A DNA stretch of 6,409 nt from an uncultured Lachnospiraceae bacterium (GTDB lineage Bacteria; Bacillota; Clostridia; Lachnospirales; Lachnospiraceae): assembly GCA_905203555.1 (NCBI GenBank), contig CAJKWK010000083.1, positions 1-6,409 of the forward strand, given 5' to 3'. Made by a program: the position numbers and the translations under genes. The notes beneath the pieces were generated by a model. That model had not been told where the DNA came from. It did not search any database and saw only the letters and a program-made list of their open reading frames with translations. Shown here piece after piece: positions 5,379 through 6,409 of this stretch (position 1 is the first letter of the stretch; each line of letters begins with the position of its first letter).

Positions 5379-5936
5379 ATGGAAGAATTATATAAAGTGA
5401 TGGATGATTTGCTTGAGGTGGAATTTCAGATGAAAGCAGGGATGGATATTCTGAAAGAACTGGAAGAGTTTTATATGCTGGAAAAAGAAACCGAAAAATC
5501 GGATGCTAGAAAAGTAGCTGTGCTGATGAAAGGATATCTGCAGTCGATGAAGTCAAATATTCGAGAAATCATTCGTTATATTGATGACACGACACTTGAA
5601 AAATCAAATGATAAAAAGAAAGATAAACAGGAATCTGCGAGCACCATATCCGAGGAAGTGCAGGAATTTGTGAATCTGACAATTACAGAGCATATGGGGA
5701 AAGCATATTCAGAATGGAAGTTAAAGCAGGATAAAGAGCCAGTAAGTGAGATTGATAAGAAATACCAGAAATTACTGGAAACGTTATCCCAAGAACAGGA
5801 AGAAGTGATTACGGAATACTGTAATGCAATTTTTAGCAGTGGAGCAGAAACAGAAGAATTTTTCTATCGACTGGGATTAAAAGATGGACTGAATCTGAAA
5901 AATACGGTAAAATCTGTATTAGAAATGATATCATGA
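5379..5936 (+). CDS. Uncharacterised helical protein, apparently two-part
   Basis: A 185-residue soluble, charged, mostly helical protein that I do not recognise with confidence. Residues 1-70 form an acidic helical segment (MEELYKVMDDLLEVEFQM) ending in IREIIRYIDD. A lysine/serine-rich linker lies at about 72-90. Residues 95-185 form a second helical part ending in FFYRLGLKDGLNLKNTV. That end is loosely like small clostridial proteins of the DUF6809 type, but this is a weak impression. There is no signal peptide or membrane segment and no catalytic motif. The ribosome binding site is poor: GAAAGG about 12 nt upstream. It is the only gene in the window without a good one, so expression may be low or coupled. 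It lies 45 nt after the membrane protein gene and 24 nt before the oxidoreductase. Confidence 0.7.
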   Translation: MEELYKVMDDLLEVEFQMKAGMDILKELEEFYMLEKETEKSDARKVAVLMKGYLQSMKSNIREIIRYIDDTTLEKSNDKKKDKQESASTISEEVQEFVNLTITEHMGKAYSEWKLKQDKEPVSEIDKKYQKLLETLSQEQEEVITEYCNAIFSSGAETEEFFYRLGLKDGLNLKNTVKSVLEMIS

Positions 5937-5960
5937 AATCGGAAGTTGGAGGATACACGC

Positions 5961-6409
5961 ATGAAAATTGTAATCATTAATGGAAGTGCCAGAAAAGGAA
6001 ACACGCTGACAGCAATCAATGCATTTATAAAAGGAGCATCAGAAAAGAATGAAATTGAAATCATTGAACCTGACAAACTCAACATTGCACCATGCAAGGG
6101 ATGTGGTGTCTGTCAATGCTCTAAGGGATGCGTCGATAAGGATGATACAAATCCTACAATTGATAAAATTGCTGCCGCAGATATGATTCTTTTTGCTACA
6201 CCAGTTTATTGGTGGGGAATGTCAGCACAATTGAAACTTATCATTGATAAGTGCTACTGCCGTGGATTGCAGTTAAAAAATAAAAAAGTTGGCACGATTG
6301 TTGTAGGCGGTTCTCCCGTAGACAGTATCCAGTATGAGCTGATTGATAAGCAGTTTGACTGTATGGCAAAATATCTTTCATGGGATATGCTTTTCAAAAA
6401 ATCATATTA
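5961..6409 (+). CDS. Flavodoxin-fold NAD(P)H-dependent oxidoreductase, 5' part (runs off the window)
   Basis: Open from ATG 5961 to the window end, 149 complete codons with no stop, so it is partial by position rather than broken. GGAGG at 5948-5952 gives 8-nt spacing. The N-terminus MKIVIINGSARKGNT is the phosphate-binding loop for FMN in the NADPH-dependent FMN reductase/flavodoxin-like family. A cysteine-rich segment follows at 44-62 (PCKGCGVCQCSKGCVDKDD; C45, C48, C51, C53, C57). The motif TPVYWWGMSAQLK at 80-92 lines the flavin site. The family transfers electrons from NAD(P)H to quinones, nitro compounds or other acceptors. Members with this Cys cluster may bind Fe-S or use redox thiols. 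It is probably cargo or a flanking chromosomal gene. Its substrate cannot be read from sequence. Confidence 0.88.
   Translation, partial: MKIVIINGSARKGNTLTAINAFIKGASEKNEIEIIEPDKLNIAPCKGCGVCQCSKGCVDKDDTNPTIDKIAAADMILFATPVYWWGMSAQLKLIIDKCYCRGLQLKNKKVGTIVVGGSPVDSIQYELIDKQFDCMAKYLSWDMLFKKSY

Overview
The window looks like part of an integrated mobile element from a low-to-moderate GC member of the Clostridia, most likely Lachnospiraceae or a close relative. This rests on A/T-rich codon use, strong AGGAGG ribosome binding sites and the protein families present. I cannot name a species. Every convincing gene lies on the + strand, and the genes are packed tightly with short gaps or overlaps. No stretch over 300 bases lacks a gene. 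I see no rRNA, tRNA, CRISPR array or insertion sequence.

Region 1 (59-1773) is a recombination module. It holds three consecutive small helix-turn-helix proteins that are paralogues of one another, followed directly by a complete tyrosine integrase with all its catalytic residues. The position and size of the three small proteins suggest excisionase or directionality factors, or regulators of the integrase.

Region 2 (1777-4922) is a plasmid-like maintenance module. It holds a ribbon-helix-helix protein of the MobC/relaxosome accessory type, a ParA ATPase, a ParB CTPase-type DNA-binding protein and a RepA_N-type replication initiator. Inside the initiator gene is an array of short dyads at an exact 23-bp period. 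It is a good candidate for the replication origin.

Region 3 (4923-5027) is the longest non-coding gap, 105 bp. It contains two near-identical copies of a GTGYCC-ACT-GGGCAC hairpin with a separate perfect palindrome between them. The second hairpin abuts the ribosome binding site of the next gene. The arms can pair locally or long-range, so this is the best candidate here for an undescribed regulatory or DNA-processing element.

Region 4 (5028-6409) holds a small multi-pass membrane protein resembling the CD1845-type proteins of clostridial conjugative elements, an uncharacterised helical protein that looks bipartite, and the 5' part of a cysteine-rich flavodoxin-fold NAD(P)H oxidoreductase that runs off the window.

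Taken together, integrase, ParA/ParB and RepA_N suggest an integrative element (Tn1549/CTn-like or a plasmid-ICE hybrid) that can excise, replicate as a circle and be partitioned. No relaxase, coupling protein or type IV secretion gene is in view, so conjugation itself is inferred only.
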